Shown here: in pieces, positions 11,465 through 24,051 of the stretch | How the letters are laid out: every line of letters starts with the position of its first letter | Numbering within the stretch: the stretch's first letter is position 1 | Source: Allacma fusca | Lineage: Eukaryota; Arthropoda; Collembola; Symphypleona; Sminthuridae | NCBI GenBank assembly: GCA_947179485.1 | Contig: OX359246.1 | Coordinates: forward strand, 59,995,632 to 60,059,631 | DNA length: 64,000 bases | Reading direction: 5' to 3' | Notes under the pieces: model-generated | The model's input: the letters and a program-made list of their open reading frames with translations, nothing else | What the model was told of the DNA's origin: nothing | Databases searched by the model: none | Made by a program: the position numbers and the translations under genes

Positions 11465-13069
11465 CAAGGAGAACAACGCAAGCAGGAGCAGGAGGAAACT
11501 AAAAAGCAAATTCAGCAACTAGCACTTGCGTCTTCGAATAAAAGCCAGGGGAATACTGGTGACTCTGGTGAAGCCACACAGAGACTTGTGACTAAGTTTG
11601 ATGGTCTGAACGACAAGGTAAATACTTCCGTTTGATCTCTTGAAGTTTGGAACTATTTAACCCCTTGCCTACATTTTGTCATTGTGACTAGCTCAACGAG
11701 GTCTCCTCATCCGTGGAGAAAGTACAAGTGAAGTTAGACAAAGTACAAGAGCAAATCCAGGAGTCAACAGCAGCTACGGCAGCAGCTGCTGCCTCTGCAG
11801 CTGCAGCTGTAACTACTTACAATGCCAGCCCATCCAATCAAAACTCTACGGCGTTGGCAGCGCACTCTAGCATTGAACTCAGTGAGTCCCTCATGAATGA
11901 GTTAAATGAAATAAAGGAAGCCCTCGCTCGAACGGCGGAGATAGAGAACCAAATCCTAGCGACCCAAACGTCCTCCAGTGAGACCAACTGGAAAGGTGAG
12001 CTGATGGAGTCTATGGACGGTCAACGAAAGCAACTGGCTCAGTTGGAAGAAGAGATAAGCAAAGCAGTGACACTCCTCGGAGACATGACGACCTCTGCTG
12101 GAGTTCTCCAAAAAGTATTGGGTCAATTGGAGAATGAGACGAAGAGAGGCTTTGAGACGCTGGACCAGCAAGTGGATGTTTTGAGGAGCAACACTACTGA
12201 AGACATGGATGACAAGTTGTCCAAAGTTCAGGAGATACTCAAAAGTGGGCAGAAACATTTGGAGGGGAAGGTGAAAGAGGCGGAGTTTGCTATTGAGACT
12301 TTGTTCACCAAGATGGAGACTGGCTATGACCATCTCAGCAAGGAACTCAAAGGGCTGTCCAACGTTGAGAGTGTTCTTCTGGACACTGGAGACAGTGTTT
12401 TGGATACAAAGCGAAGGCTGGAGTATGGTGTACAACAGATCATGGGCGAAATGAAAAATCAGTTGACGGAGAATACTGTCAAGTTGAACGAATCCCTTCA
12501 GATGAGGTACTGTACCATAGCGGTTTAAAAAAATATTAGTACAGATCTGTATTTTGTATTCCCAGGGAAAAATATAAAGAGGATTTTGAATTAGATTTGA
12601 TGGCCTTGCAACAGCCGTCCTCGGAAACCAGAGTGTTGCATTAACTAATCTCACGTCACGGATGGAGGAAGAGATTAGTCAAGTATGGCGACAAATTGGA
12701 ATCCTCTACCACCAGATGTCCCGGTCGGCTAATCTTCTGGATGAGATACATTCTCAAACCTCCAAGTACGTAAACAACAGTCTGGACACAATGACATCCA
12801 TGGATGGGAAGGTGGGAGCAATTACCTACCGAATGGGAGAGGTGGATGATAATCTCAACTACCTTCTCGGGAGGATGTCGCTCGTGGTACAAGAGTTTAA
12901 TATGATCAAAGGCGGCCTGGGAAGTGCTCTCCAGAACTTGAAAGAATCTTTTACTGAGATCACGGAGTTTGAGAAGAAACCATCGGTAGAAACTCCTGAA
13001 CCCACGGATACCAATGAGATTGATAAGGCCGGAGGTGACAGTGACGGTGGCCAGCCCGAGTCCGATTAG
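11465..13069 (+). CDS. Long coiled-coil protein, 3' three exons
   Basis: Exons 11465-11617, 11692-12506 and 12595-13069 join in phase 0 and phase 2 to give 480 residues ending in a TAG stop; the first begins at a splice acceptor, so the 5' end is missing. The exon 1 part is Gln/Lys-rich (QRKQEQEETKKQIQQLA). Exon 2 has an Ala-rich linker (AATAAAAASAAAAV) and then long heptad-rich helices (ELNEIKEALARTAEIENQIL; EEEISKAVTLL). Exon 3 has SRMEEEISQVWRQIGILYHQ and an acidic tail. NETK, NTTE, NESL and NLTS are possible N-glycosylation sites, which would fit a secreted or extracellular protein, but no signal peptide is visible. I do not recognise the family. The acceptor at 12595 is needed because the one near 12566 leads to an early stop. 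Confidence 0.78.
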
Positions 13070-14804
13070 CATTTAATCTAATGTTTTTCTGCATCACTGC
13101 AATTGATCTGTCTGACATCCTTTTGAATTGTTTACTTTAACTTACTTTATAATTCCTGTCATAGGCTATAGATTTATTTATTTATTACAAATTAAAATTA
13201 ATTATAGATACATTTCGTAATTAAATTCTAAATTTTAACCAGAATAAAATTGTAAATTGTAATGTTCCTCTCAGATACAATAATTATTATTAGAAGTCTA
13301 TGCCAGAGAGATTGAAATTATCCACAAAAAAACCAATTATTACAGGTTTAAATTGTAAAGTAGTCATACAAACATTTCTTTAATAAAAGTGCGAAGATAA
13401 AATGATCAGGTTCAATTAGAACCACTCCCCATCAAAAACTAGCTATTTCATGGGTCTTCCCAGTTTCTATCAAACTGATTTACATTCAGGAGGTGTCTTC
13501 TCTAAAATATCTTGTGGTCCAACAGTCATATTTTCATTTAGAAGCCCCAAACATGGACTATGCAAAAATTTAAGTAGACCCGATGTTGAAAAAAACACAA
13601 GAGGTACATATTTTTAAGTTACCCACAGAAGGGTAGATACACTCTTGTATGTATGTACGTATATATGCATAGAAATGTATGTGCTGCGCGAAATGTAGTC
13701 TTCATTCAAGTATTCCCGTAAACACTCTTTATTGGGGATGCCTGTCTAGGATTTTTCAGTATTGAGGAAAGTGGACTTGCATTACCTAATCTCGTTTGAA
13801 TAACGATTAAAACCTTATTTATACAAGGTTGGGTAATAATAAGAGACAAGGGGTAATAATCCTGGTCCAATGAGCATCTCTAATAGCAAGAGTTTACTGT
13901 ATTTCCTTTGAGGCTAATAATCCTCTGTAAGTCCTTTGATGTTTTTATGTAATTGACATAAAAGTTTTCAAAATAGTATTGTATCCTTTAAAAGTCCAGT
14001 TTGGTTTTAGAGTTTAGCACGAGTTGCATTTGTTTGAAACATTAACTGTAATAATTATCATTTAAACTAAAGCACAGAGGAAAGAATTGACCTGAAAATT
14101 TGAGTAATTATAATTAAAACCTCAGGATTTAGATTTTTATCTACTAATCAACGATATGCAAACATTTCCGCTGCATAAAGCATTTACATTTGTGTGTCTA
14201 CTTATCTATCTACATATGTCTGTACCAGTAGGTGCATAAAAGTATTTGTACTACCACGACCCTTACCTGAGGGGAAGATAAGATAGCATAAAAATTTAAT
14301 TTCTGCAGCACTGGAACAGCTTTTAAAATAATTTACTCAAAACATGTAAATAGTACTGCGGCTCCTACATCTACAACATAATTATGTATAATCAATAAAG
14401 TTGTACATACCTAGAAATGCTGGGAACATTTTCTATAGAAATCAGTTCATGCTAATTAATACCAGAGTTTGTTCTCATAAAGAGATGATGTAAAGGGTGG
14501 TTCAAAATATTCGTCGTCCCACCAGCCCATGTAGCGATAAACACAACTGAGCTTTGATCTTCCAGTTTGTAGCAAATTTTCGTCCAGAGTTTTAACAATT
14601 TGTTCCATCCTCGTAGCTCATAACGTCTCGATACAGCGCCCAGCAATCTGGAGCAAAGTCGGGATTTAAAAAATTGATTTTATTTTTTAATTTTTGGATT
14701 TTTCAAAAAATAAAGTCGACGTTTAATTGCTATCAATTTAAAGGGCTTACAAGCATGAACAAGAGTTCACTATGTTGAATAGTTAAGACATAAGCCAAAC
14801 TCTA
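13070..14804. other. 3' UTR and intergenic sequence
   Basis: AATAAA near 13243 could serve the coiled-coil gene as a polyadenylation signal. The rest is AT-rich with no supported gene. A minus-strand frame near 14460-14640 (containing RRYELRGWNKLLKLWTKICY) looks protein-like but matches nothing I know. Confidence 0.4.
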
Positions 14805-15010
14805 CTCGTCGCAATGTTAATTTTGGTATTAAACTCTAATTCCGCAATGTTACTATTGTTAGCAAACTCTGCTCTCCGGAATATTAATTTTGCTACCAGT
14901 TCCTATTTTTCAAAATGTTGGATTTGACATCAATTCATTGTCAGCAGAGATACTTTTGTTAGCAATTCCAATTCATCCCACTGTTAACTTCGTGGTCAAT
15001 TCTTATCAAT
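14805..15010. repeat. Degenerate minisatellite, period about 35 bp
   Basis: About six diverged units follow the pattern CGCAATGTTA, then TTTTGNTA, then a segment like AACTCTAATT. Examples start near 14810, 14850, 14878 and 14915. No coding role. Confidence 0.5.
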
Positions 15011-15634
15011 GAAGATGCTTTGAATAGCTGGAAATTTAACGTTTTGACCCGTTACAAGAAGATAGAGAAAAAGACATTTTATTTCCGATAGCTTCAATGT
15101 GATCACGTCATTGACTCATAGCAAGGTCAAGAGGTGACCGGTTATCTTGATTTACAAGGAATAAGGCTAAACAAGGATTTTGAAGATGATTGCCCCCATT
15201 TTGTGGTTAAATCTTGCTACACTCTATTTCGGCTTGTGCAAAATATTTAACAGTTAAATTTTGGGCTTATTTCAAAGCCCCTTAAATTGACTACCAAAAA
15301 AGTGCATATTTTATTTTTTGAAAATTTTTACAAAAGTTAAAAACGTTTTAAGGTTTTAGTTCCTGACTCGGCCCTCCTTCCCTGAGCGCTCCATTTAGAA
15401 ATTTTTAGCCACACGTGGATGGACCTATTTTCAAAAAAATCGACAGGACAATTCGTTACTAACTGCTAGTCTAATGTTTTTACCGTTGCCCCTCATATGG
15501 GATTGGGGAAGAAAAATGTTTTGAGGTACGCTGCGTCACGTAATGACTTCTAGAGCATGATGCACTAAAAGTAACAGACTTGTGTAAAGATACTCGCACA
15601 CTCACCGTTGTAAGGTCACGCAAAAGAAACCAGG

Positions 15635-17508
15635 ATGCAGAAACTTGAAATATTTTTTGGTAAGTAGTTCCTATAATATAGAAATAGTAATGAATTTGTG
15701 CTTTTTTTATTGCAAATCATAGAAAAATACAAGCATATTTTAAAATTAATAGGGAATTTTACACCAGTTGAAATGAGATTGACAAGGATGTGGACTCCTT
15801 TTGGGGAGTATTTGCTAAACCAAACGACTGCTGAAAATTCGCTGGAATATAATAAGCAAATTATTTCAAATAGCGTAGCCGTTCATTCGTCAGTGCCCCC
15901 ATGGTAAACTTAGTAACGTTTTGGGGATGGTGGTATATAATTATAATACAAATCTACGCTTCTGACCTTCCATAATCATTTTCTTTCTTTTGTGAATGTT
16001 TTTAGGGAACACGGAAACTTTTCGTTTCAGTTTGCACTGGGTTCTCAGCTACTCAATCTTATTATAAAACCTAATTTCTCTATAAAAGCTGAGGGGATGA
16101 TGTATGGGAAGCTTTTCAAGCCATCAACCGAAGCAGAAGAAATTCTACCGTTCGACATGAATGACACCGGATTGATCACAAACTGCCGTTCAGAAAAAAA
16201 GGAACATGTATGATTATAAGAAAATATTTAGAATTAGTTTTTCATCATTACTTTTTGGAATTCGTCTTTTTTCACGATTGCTATCAATAATGTAAGGTTT
16301 TTGAAACAGCACGGATGACAGATACACAAATGTGGACAAGGAACATTTTGCCTAATTTAACACATCCTGTAGCCCAACCACTCCCATTTGTTTTGTTTAA
16401 TTTATCGAAGTTCTTTACTTGACTAGGTCAAAATATTATATACAGTTAGCAATGAACTAGGGCCGATAGCTAGGGATGCCTGGAAAAGCTGAAATAGTTT
16501 TTTTTGTTTTTTTCTAAAGTCACGGTTAAGCTTTTGTACTCATTCAAAGTCAGAGATGTAGTCTGCAATTGTTTTGAAACCACATCTTCTCTGAAATAGT
16601 GAATTTCTCTCTCCTTAAATCTTACATGAATGAGATAGAAAACTTTCAATTTTCTTTCTATTTTCAACATTCAACGCGGGTTCTCACTAATACTGTAAGT
16701 TGGAGTACCTGACATATTCTGGATGCGGCAATACTATTATTTGGCTAGTAGGCTGGACATTTATGCTCTGTTCAAAATTAATATTTGGCTGAATTGTTCA
16801 CCCTTTCAGCTTACAATATTTATACTTAATATTTATATCTCACCTCCAGCACTCGAGCTAATTAATGATACCCAGCCCTGCAGCCTATTAGTGAGACCCC
16901 ATTCAATGAAAGGGACGAGAGAAACTCAGTTTGGTGCGCTTAGATTAGAGAGAAAGTTTTCCAGTGAGCTCATGTTACTCACATAAGTTGACAAATTGAT
17001 TTAATGAAACAAACGTAGAGTTAAAAAGCCATATTGTCACATTTTGATTTAATTCTTTTCTTCATTTAAATTTTTGGTTAATTGTTTTGGTTAATTGATA
17101 ATTTGAGTTAATTTGCAAATGTTTTTTCGATCCTTTAAAATCATATACCTATATAATGGCCAAAAAGTAATCAAATGGTTTGGTGGACCAATATAACGAG
17201 CGTAATGAAACGAGTATGTAATAATCTGAAGATAATGTGCTTAAAAATGGGAGACTTTTATCCTTATTTTAAGACCGGGGTTATAAACTGATATTGTCCT
17301 GGGTCCTGGTGAATCACTTGGTTAATGAATGAAATTTCGTTCTACAATCAAATTTTCCTAATTCCCAAAATGCTTCCTATTTCAGTTTGGAAGTTTGCTT
17401 GAGATTGAGGATGAAAATTACAAAGTTCTGGAATATCTTCTCCAACACAAGAAAAGCCGAAGCGGGAAAATAGTCGTCCGAGTAAACATCTGTATACATA
17501 AGAAATAA
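15635..17508 (+). CDS. Unrecognised small four-exon gene, 176 residues
   Basis: Exons 15635-15659, 15723-15903, 16006-16207 and 17386-17508 have GT-AG borders and join in phases 1, 2 and 0 into one frame of 531 nt. The protein begins MQKLEIFFEKYKHILKLIGN and ends VVRVNICIHKK. Visible features are an amphipathic N-terminus, WTPFGEYLLNQTTAENSLEY, a middle segment containing FQFALGSQLLNLIIKPNFSI, an acidic stretch, and a basic end with LLQHKKSRSGKIVVR. There is no signal peptide, membrane segment or zinc-binding pattern. I cannot assign a family. Intron 3 is about 1.2 kb and holds no gene I can see. The start is the only Met in the first exon and is followed by a strong GTAAGT donor. It lies just upstream of the F-box pseudogene. 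Confidence 0.6.
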
Positions 17509-17629
17509 GATCATCTTAAAATCTTCAAATGTGGACGTGAAGATTGAACTTCACAGTTCATTGTTATTTTCAGGGTTTTCAACGATTAATAATCATAATA
17601 CATAATGATACATAATTATATGTATTGTA

Positions 17630-19275
17630 TACATTAAAACAAATGGGACAGACAACAAGCCCTGTTTTCCAGAATTAGAATTCTTGGAGATTGGTATGAC
17701 TTGTGCGAATATCGTGAATCCGTTTCTTCTGTCGTCCCCAAAGCTAACAGTAATTCGTGGCCCAATATTTCTGCAACACCTAATGAATTCTAATTTTTGT
17801 TCACCTTGTATGCCTAAGGATAAGTGGGGAATGTTCACGTGTTCAGAGGTCGCAAGACCTCAAGAACTAATGACACTAGGGATAAGATTTAGAAAAATTA
17901 AAAATTATGAATGGCATGGTGTCCATGTTCTGGCCAGAAGACACCCAAGACTTCCAAACCAGTTTAACTCTGCCCCAACAAATGTTTACAAAAACTCTCA
18001 CAAAACTGAGTACTTGGTGTAGAAATGCGTCTTTCATAGCAACTCGTGCCACCGAACCGCTTTTAAAACTGGAATCTTTGAGCCTAGGCTACTACAGATC
18101 TTCATGTCCTGATCCACCACTCATCTCCATGCGTCAATGTACTTTAGGAGCAATTGATTTTGATCGCGCCTTCCCTCGTCTAAGAAAAATGACAATTAAA
18201 TATCTACAATTGGAAAATGCTTTTCTCTCTCGAGAAGTAAGTCTTCGGCCGGGTTTATACAAGAGCAGCTCCGTGACCCACTTGAAAATTATGCACAAGC
18301 TCTCTGAGGACTGTTTAGCAGAAATTGCCAGAATGTTCCCCAGCGTAGAAATATTAGAAGTAGTCGACATTAGCAATGTCTCCGTGGCGTCCCGTCAGGA
18401 TTTACAGAAAACATTTCGATTTTGGGGAATCAGTGGTAATTTCCGGCGCCTCAAAACTGTGAGACTTGTTTGCTCTTTGCCTGCCGTGAGGTTTGATGAC
18501 TACATGGGATACGTAGAGTGTGGGAAGACAATCGGAGACTTGGATTGTCGGTGGAAATTCACGCTGGCCTCCAAACAATTTTCCGTATTTAACAAAAGTA
18601 ACGTCTTATATTCACTTCCTTTTTCCTGCGGTTTGTATCAAATTTTGAATTCAGTTATTTATGACCAGCTGATACTATACTATGCATGTCTTCATTCAGC
18701 TTCTTACTGTATTTCACAGATCATTTGAGAAGCATTGAGATTCACGTACGGAATTGCAGATCCAGTGTCTTGACGCATGTTGAAGCCTCCAACATTTTGT
18801 CAATTCGAGTTGCAAAGATGATCCGAGCCAACGTTCCGGGATTTATGGTCATTCTACGGTTCCTCTGCCGTTGTGAGCGGTGTGAGTAATTTTCATATCT
18901 ATACCTTTATAGGATGAGATCACTCTCACTTTATAGGGGATGCTCTTGTAAAACAATTCATTTGGGATATAATGGCTTTACAGCCCCTTTTCCCGTTTAC
19001 ACAATATTTAAAACTATGCATCAAAGAAACAGTATTGCGAATATTTACACCGAAAAATAATTCCATCATTGGAGCATCATTTTCATCAAAAATGCCCTGC
19101 GTATCAGAATTTGGATCTAATTGAACTTCTTTTTAATTTCTTCCAGGCAATCAAATAGATGAAACATATTTCCAGCATTTGAGACCCTTTTCTACAATCA
19201 CGCATTCCCTATGTGTTCATGGTTTACTGGAGATCAAAATAATATTCGGGAATAAGAGCCTTAAAATGTGGCCGT
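17630..19275 (+). pseudogene. F-box/LRR gene copy A, 5'-truncated
   Basis: From TACATTAAAACAAATGGG on, this is nearly identical to copy B (from 26271), but the F-box exon and the first third of exon 2 are absent. Relative to B there is a 9-nt net deletion near 17878 and a 1-nt insertion near 17889 that shifts the frame. After that an open frame (17907-18597) carries LRR strands such as LLKLESLSLGYYRSS and FPRLRKMTIKYLQ. The equivalents of exon 3 (about 18722-18883) and exon 4 (from about 19147) survive with their splice sites. The stop at the end of exon 4 has become TGG. Close identity to B over introns and 3' flank shows a recent segmental duplication. No product is expected. Confidence 0.85.
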
Positions 19276-19668
19276 GTTATAACTTTCACAGACCAAGATG
19301 AAGATCATTTTTAAAAGTGTCCTGCATTATTGGAACGTAAATAAAGTTAATGCTATAAAATGTGAAATAATTGTAGTTAAAGTTACAATATTATTACTGA
19401 ATATACTGTGTCTTTAGGCGAGCACTGTTGAAGTGTCAGTGAATTAAATAAATTTCTATCTCTCTCTCTCTCTACACAGAATATATGTATGTATAGTTCC
19501 AACCACAAACAAGTTACTGTAAGGGTTTCCAGCTTCGGTTTTTGCCTAATTACGATTTTTAACAAATTAAAGGACTTTGTTGACAATAATTACTTGTGCT
19601 TTACTTATTGCTTTTCATGCAACGCATATGTTATAAAATGCGCATATTAAATGCTGAAAGTGAGCTGA

Positions 19669-21190
19669 AGTAGGTGATGTATTATCAATAATGTTTCATC
19701 CGAATGATACAATTAATTCGTTCTGGACTGGTCAGACTGATAGACCAGATCAAATGTTTCTGGCCAAGAAATTCGGCGGATCATGCTCCTTGGTCTGAGT
19801 GTGTGGAATAGATCATATGGAATAGTCCGACACTTGGACTAGAAATTTTGGAACAGAGTAGACATTTAGTTGGGGGGGCTGGGATTGGGTTTGATGTCAA
19901 ATATCCTTCATTAATAAAATTAGTTATTTACCGCGAAAATGACTGTCGTAATACTTTCACGTACACTGTTGGCACAGCTTCAATAAACGTTCATAATATC
20001 TATGTATACAAATTAATCTATACACAGTATTAATTATACCATTTAAAACAACGGTGTACATGTAGATATTTATGTACTTCTGTTGCTACTATATCCGCAT
20101 CCAGGGTAGTACAAGGATACTTCAACTGGTTAAACTTTAGAAAAGTTACTTCCATATACATAATTCTTCGTTTTGGTTAGTCATTGCCTGTTAGAGTCAA
20201 AGACATTTGAGCGGACCATGAATTTTGCTTTAGAAATTTCATAAAAATCGACGTTTACATCATCAAGGAATTATGGAGTTATCAAATTCTTGGTAGCCCA
20301 GGAGAATCTAAACTATGTACCCCATCTGGTAATATCTGCTGGGGTAGAAAAGGGATTTCATACCCCTGTACATAATCATCAAGAACGTGAAGCAAAATGA
20401 AGATTTCTAATGAATGAAGGCATTGAAAAAAAATTCACAAGCAAAATTTTAGTTAAGTTTTTTTATTGTTAATTTTATGGGAGCCATTACATGTAAGTAC
20501 ATATTTCTGTACATTTTACATACCCGCTTAAAGAAATGTTGGTGATCTTCAGAAATTTATGCTAAACCATATCGTTTTCAAGATTTGTAAAAGTTCATCA
20601 ATGACAACCATATTTAGAGGGACTGTAGGTAGTATCATTTCTTCTAGGAGAAAGTAACTGCTAAAAATGAGTTGATAAAATTCTGACGGTATCGAAAATT
20701 TAGTTTAGATGATTTTATGTGTATATGCATGGAGGAAGTGCATGCATAGTGCCTGAATATGTAAAAATATATGTATGAGATGCAGCATTCTGGTGAAATA
20801 TTAATGATGTTATTGTGTTTTTTTTAATTTTCCGCACAAATATCGTCAACTCCAACAACCAATTCGAGGAATTATATCGAAGCAACTAATTAAGTAACGC
20901 CGTTGTTTTAAATGGTATAATTAATACTACAGATTAATTTGTATATGTACATGCAGATTATGAACATATTTATTACAGCTGTGTCCACAGTGTCCGTGAA
21001 AGTATTACCCATGTAATTTTCGGGGTACTATATAATAACTAATTTTATTCATACACGATATTTGACTTCACCTCCAACCCCCCCCAACTAGCGCTGTGAA
21101 TGTTCCAGTTTGTTCCAAGATTTCCGGTTTGGTCTGGTCCATGCGCAGGACTATTCCATATGATATGTTTCACACAGTGCTCGGACTGGG
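19669..21190 (+). repeat. Long-TIR repeat R1, copy 2 (most complete)
   Basis: The left arm from about 19794 and the right arm up to about 21190 are imperfect inverted repeats of roughly 300 bp. Matched marks are ATCATATGGAATAGTCC in both arms, AGTTGGGGGG (19868) against CCCCCCAACT (about 21090), and AATACTTTCACG against CGTGAAAGTATT. The centre is unique AT-rich sequence. The outer edges contain TGGTC/GGACC words. No protein is encoded, so it is a fold-back-like or MITE-like non-autonomous element. Other copies are at 3940, 28216 and, inverted, 33458. Confidence 0.7.
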
Positions 21191-21450
21191 TACTGGTAAT
21201 ACTCGGGTAAATGGGTATGGGTACGGGTACAGGTACTACCCTAGTACAGAAGTTGCGTACTAGCAAATACGCGCGTACTACCCGAATACTCTGGATTTTA
21301 AACATTAAAAAAGGTACAGGTACGGGTACGAGTATGAGTACTCAGTGAGCGGCAATCGACCAGTACCCAAAAGGTACGGGTATCACTAGGTAAAATATTT
21401 TTACCCGTGCTTGTTGTACCCGAGTATTTTTGGGTACTTCAAGGATTTCC
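21178..21450. repeat. GGGTAC word repeat, copy 2
   Basis: Starts CAGTGCTCGGACTGGGTAC and consists of GGGTACGGGTAC variants, as in 5020-5545, but without the 236-bp insertion. This makes it the empty-site reference for that insertion. Confidence 0.6.
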
Positions 21451-21855
21451 TACTGGACATGGATTACCATGGCTAATTGTAATAACCGTGGAGTTGGGCC
21501 TAAATCTGTTTTGCTCCTTTGTAGATGGAAACTCGTGTCAGAAAAAGCCACGGGGCTTCGTGTAATTTCTGATTACGCGGTCTTTGCATTTTAACCTTTC
21601 TAATGGTTCCTCGCAGGAATCTAATAAACAAATAGCATGTAAAGAGTCAGACACATCACCTATTTATCGACATACAATGGAGCTAGAAAGAATCAAAGAA
21701 GAATTTCAAGGGGCAGGTTCTTGAGATTAAATTTAATTAGCTTCATTGGGAGCGTAACATTTTAATTATTTTAAGACGCGTTGAGATAAGTTCCGAATGA
21801 ATATTCATTTGTTAGCTTCAAGGCAAATCAGTTTCTTATTGATGATACAAGTACC
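21451..21855. repeat. Unique part of the duplicated block, with the E1 empty site
   Basis: Nearly identical to 5546-5912 joined directly to 8690-8730. The single GCTTCAAG at 21815-21822 is the unoccupied target of E1. No gene is seen. Confidence 0.75.
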
Positions 21856-22583
21856 CAGGGTTGACCATTTGAAAATGCCAAGGCATTTTGGGGCTTTTTC
21901 AATCCTGGGCATTTATTGCTGTAAATATTCAATAAATTTTAGGATTTCATGAAATGTTGGACATTATCATTCCCTGCTTTGATTATTCTTGATAATTTTG
22001 GTGTTAATAGAGGAGGCAGATCGTTGATGGAAAAATTGCAAGAACAAAAAATCCAACTTTCCTCCTACTTTATTTATCTAGCTTCCTATGCTAACGGCAA
22101 TGTACACAAAATCTACGTAGGGGTATATATACAGAGAAGCTTCCTGAAAAGTATCTTAAAATCTTCTATGACTAAAGATTTTTTTAGAAAAATATTTAGC
22201 CAGGAACAAAATTTTTTATGTTCTCGAAGTTTAAAGCAGATTTTCGGTTATAAAGAGTTTGGTATTAAAGAATTCGTTTCAATTGGGTATCGTTAAACCA
22301 TACAAGAATTGTGCAATAACCAATTCGCTAGAGCATCTTTCATTTCACACATCTGGTTATTATTCTGGCATAGTAGCATTTGAAATTCTTCAGTGTTTAT
22401 TTATAATAAACCATAAATGAATTTAAATAATTTTTTAAACAATCTGAAAAAAGATACTCTTAATGCCTAGGGAAAATACCTAAAATCCCCCGCATTTTCA
22501 ATGCTGGGCAAAAACAGGACAAATTGGGCATATTTGGCATTTTGAACTAGGCAACCAAAAATCGTGTAACATTCTCAACCCTG
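21856..22583. mobile_element. hAT-like CAGGGTTG element, copy 2
   Basis: Left end CAGGGTTGACCATTTGAAAA; right end, on the minus strand, CAGGGTTGAGAATG. AGTACCC is found at both junctions. Length about 728 bp, collinear with copy 1. The 115-codon frame at 21949-22296 (MKCWTLSFPALIILDNFGV and onward) matches the frame in copy 1; it has no recognised domain. Confidence 0.65.
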
Positions 22584-22850
22584 CAGTACCCGAGTAATAC
22601 CCGGGTACAAATTATAGGTACTCGGGTGAGAGTACAGGTTTTGTGTACAGTACATTACGGGTGAATTCTGGGTACAGGTACTACTTTTTATTTTCGAGTA
22701 TGGGTACGGTTGAACAAATTACCCGAGTACTCGGGTACGGGTATAGGTACAGCATTTCGTCCTACCTGATATTCGGACGCGTATGGGTACGGGTACACGG
22801 TTTCTGTACCTGTACACATACCCGACCGGATTTCTTGAGAAGCATTTGAT
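22584..22850. repeat. GGGTAC word repeat, second block of copy 2
   Basis: Degenerate GGGTAC/GTACCC, matching 9474-9703 up to GGTTTCTGT. Beyond that the two copies differ. Confidence 0.6.
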
Positions 22851-22904
22851 CTGGTCCATCCGTCTGGCCAGTCCCGAACGAATTAACCAGACCATCCGTA
22901 CAAA

Positions 22905-23545
22905 ACATTATGGGTGGCTGAGTTGTCAGAGCGTCCCGTTCTATGCGGCTGGAGGCGGTTTCGATTCCAGTAAAGCTCTGATACTTTAATAATTTCCACT
23001 GCTCTTTCTATCTTCTACTATAGCTTTGGGTGGGGTGAGGAGAAGGGCGTGAAAGGGGCTTGCACTCTGAAGACTGAAACCATGGCCTGGATGCACAAGG
23101 GGAACTAGCAGTGGACATCCTTTAGACGGAGAGGAACCAGGAGAAGCTGCCAATCTGCATTGCTCGCTAGACATTCCAGTCTAATGAGCGTCCGTTAATC
23201 TCCTTCAATTAACCCAAAAAACCTCTCCCTCCCAATTCCTTCTACTCTACATTTCCTCGGCTGGAGCAAAGACTAGTGATATACTCCCTTAATGGGAGGA
23301 ATGGACTGAGGGGTGTTTGTCCCACTAGTCTAGCTCTGTGCCTACGTGCTTTAGGGGAAGAAATGTGTACGACACCCTGTACATATGATTCCCAACCCTC
23401 TATAAACCGTGGAGAGCCGGTATAAGCTTCTCGGTTGTAACCTCACAAGTTAGAAAAATTGTGTATGGCATGATGAGTAATCTCAAGTGCAAGAATAAAA
23501 TGCGCCCCTGTGGGCCTTAAAACATTATTGACAAGGAGCAGCTCA
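22905..23545 (+). mobile_element. Probable tRNA-derived SINE
   Basis: TGGCTGAGTTG near 22916 fits an RNA polymerase III A box, and GGTTTCGATTCC near 22960 approximates a B box about 40 bp later, as in tRNA-derived SINE heads. The following 580 bp are GC-richer than the surroundings and non-coding (GGTGGGGTGAGGAGAAGG, GGTATAAGCTTCTCGG), ending near AATAAAATGCGCCCCTGTGG. I see no second copy here, and the ends and target-site duplication are not resolved. Confidence 0.5.
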
Positions 23546-23583
23546 AATTGACAAAATGTTGGGGGATTCATCATGCATCAAAC

Positions 23584-24051
23584 TAGTGATGCCAATGGAC
23601 TGGTCTGATCCAGATTTTATGAAAATGGTCTGGTTCAAAGCACAGACCAGACCATTGGTCTGGCCCAGTTTTTCGGACCAGACCAATGGTCTGATCCATT
23701 CGTTCGGACCAGACCAGACCAAAGACCACGGTCTGGACCATGGTCCAGAAAACCATTGAGAGCAATTGAAGAATCACAATTTAGTCCAGTAAATTTTTCT
23801 TTTATCCCCAGAAATGACATTTATAATTTGTTCCATAGGATTTCGTTCACTCATAAATTTTTATTTTGCGTACTTTTGGGACCATGGTGCTGTGGTCTGG
23901 TCTGGTCTGTTCCTGAAGCTGGACCAATTGTATCTGGTGCGGTCCAAGTGTTGGATCAGACCGGACCAGACCATACAAGTCTTGGACCAGACCGGACCAG
24001 ACCAATAACGGACCATTAATAATGGTCCGGACCAGACCATTGGCATCAATA
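23584..24051. mobile_element. hAT-like element E8 (TGGTCTGGTCC word)
   Basis: Ends TAGTGATGCCAATGG and, from the right, TATTGATGCCAATGG. The flanks CATCAAAC and ATCAAAAC look like a decayed 8-bp duplication. The body is degenerate TGGTCTGGTCC and its complement, orientations switching between halves, with a non-repetitive core of about 110 bp (23760-23870). The many overlapping frames here are artefacts of the repeat. Confidence 0.7.

Noticed and set aside
11956-12654. 232-codon frame antisense to the coiled-coil gene
   Set aside because: A shadow of the heptad-rich coding strand; splice sites and composition favour the plus strand.
14452-14646. Minus-strand frame with RRYELRGWNKLLKLW as a transposase fragment
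   Set aside because: No recognisable catalytic or DNA-binding motif and no matching ends nearby.
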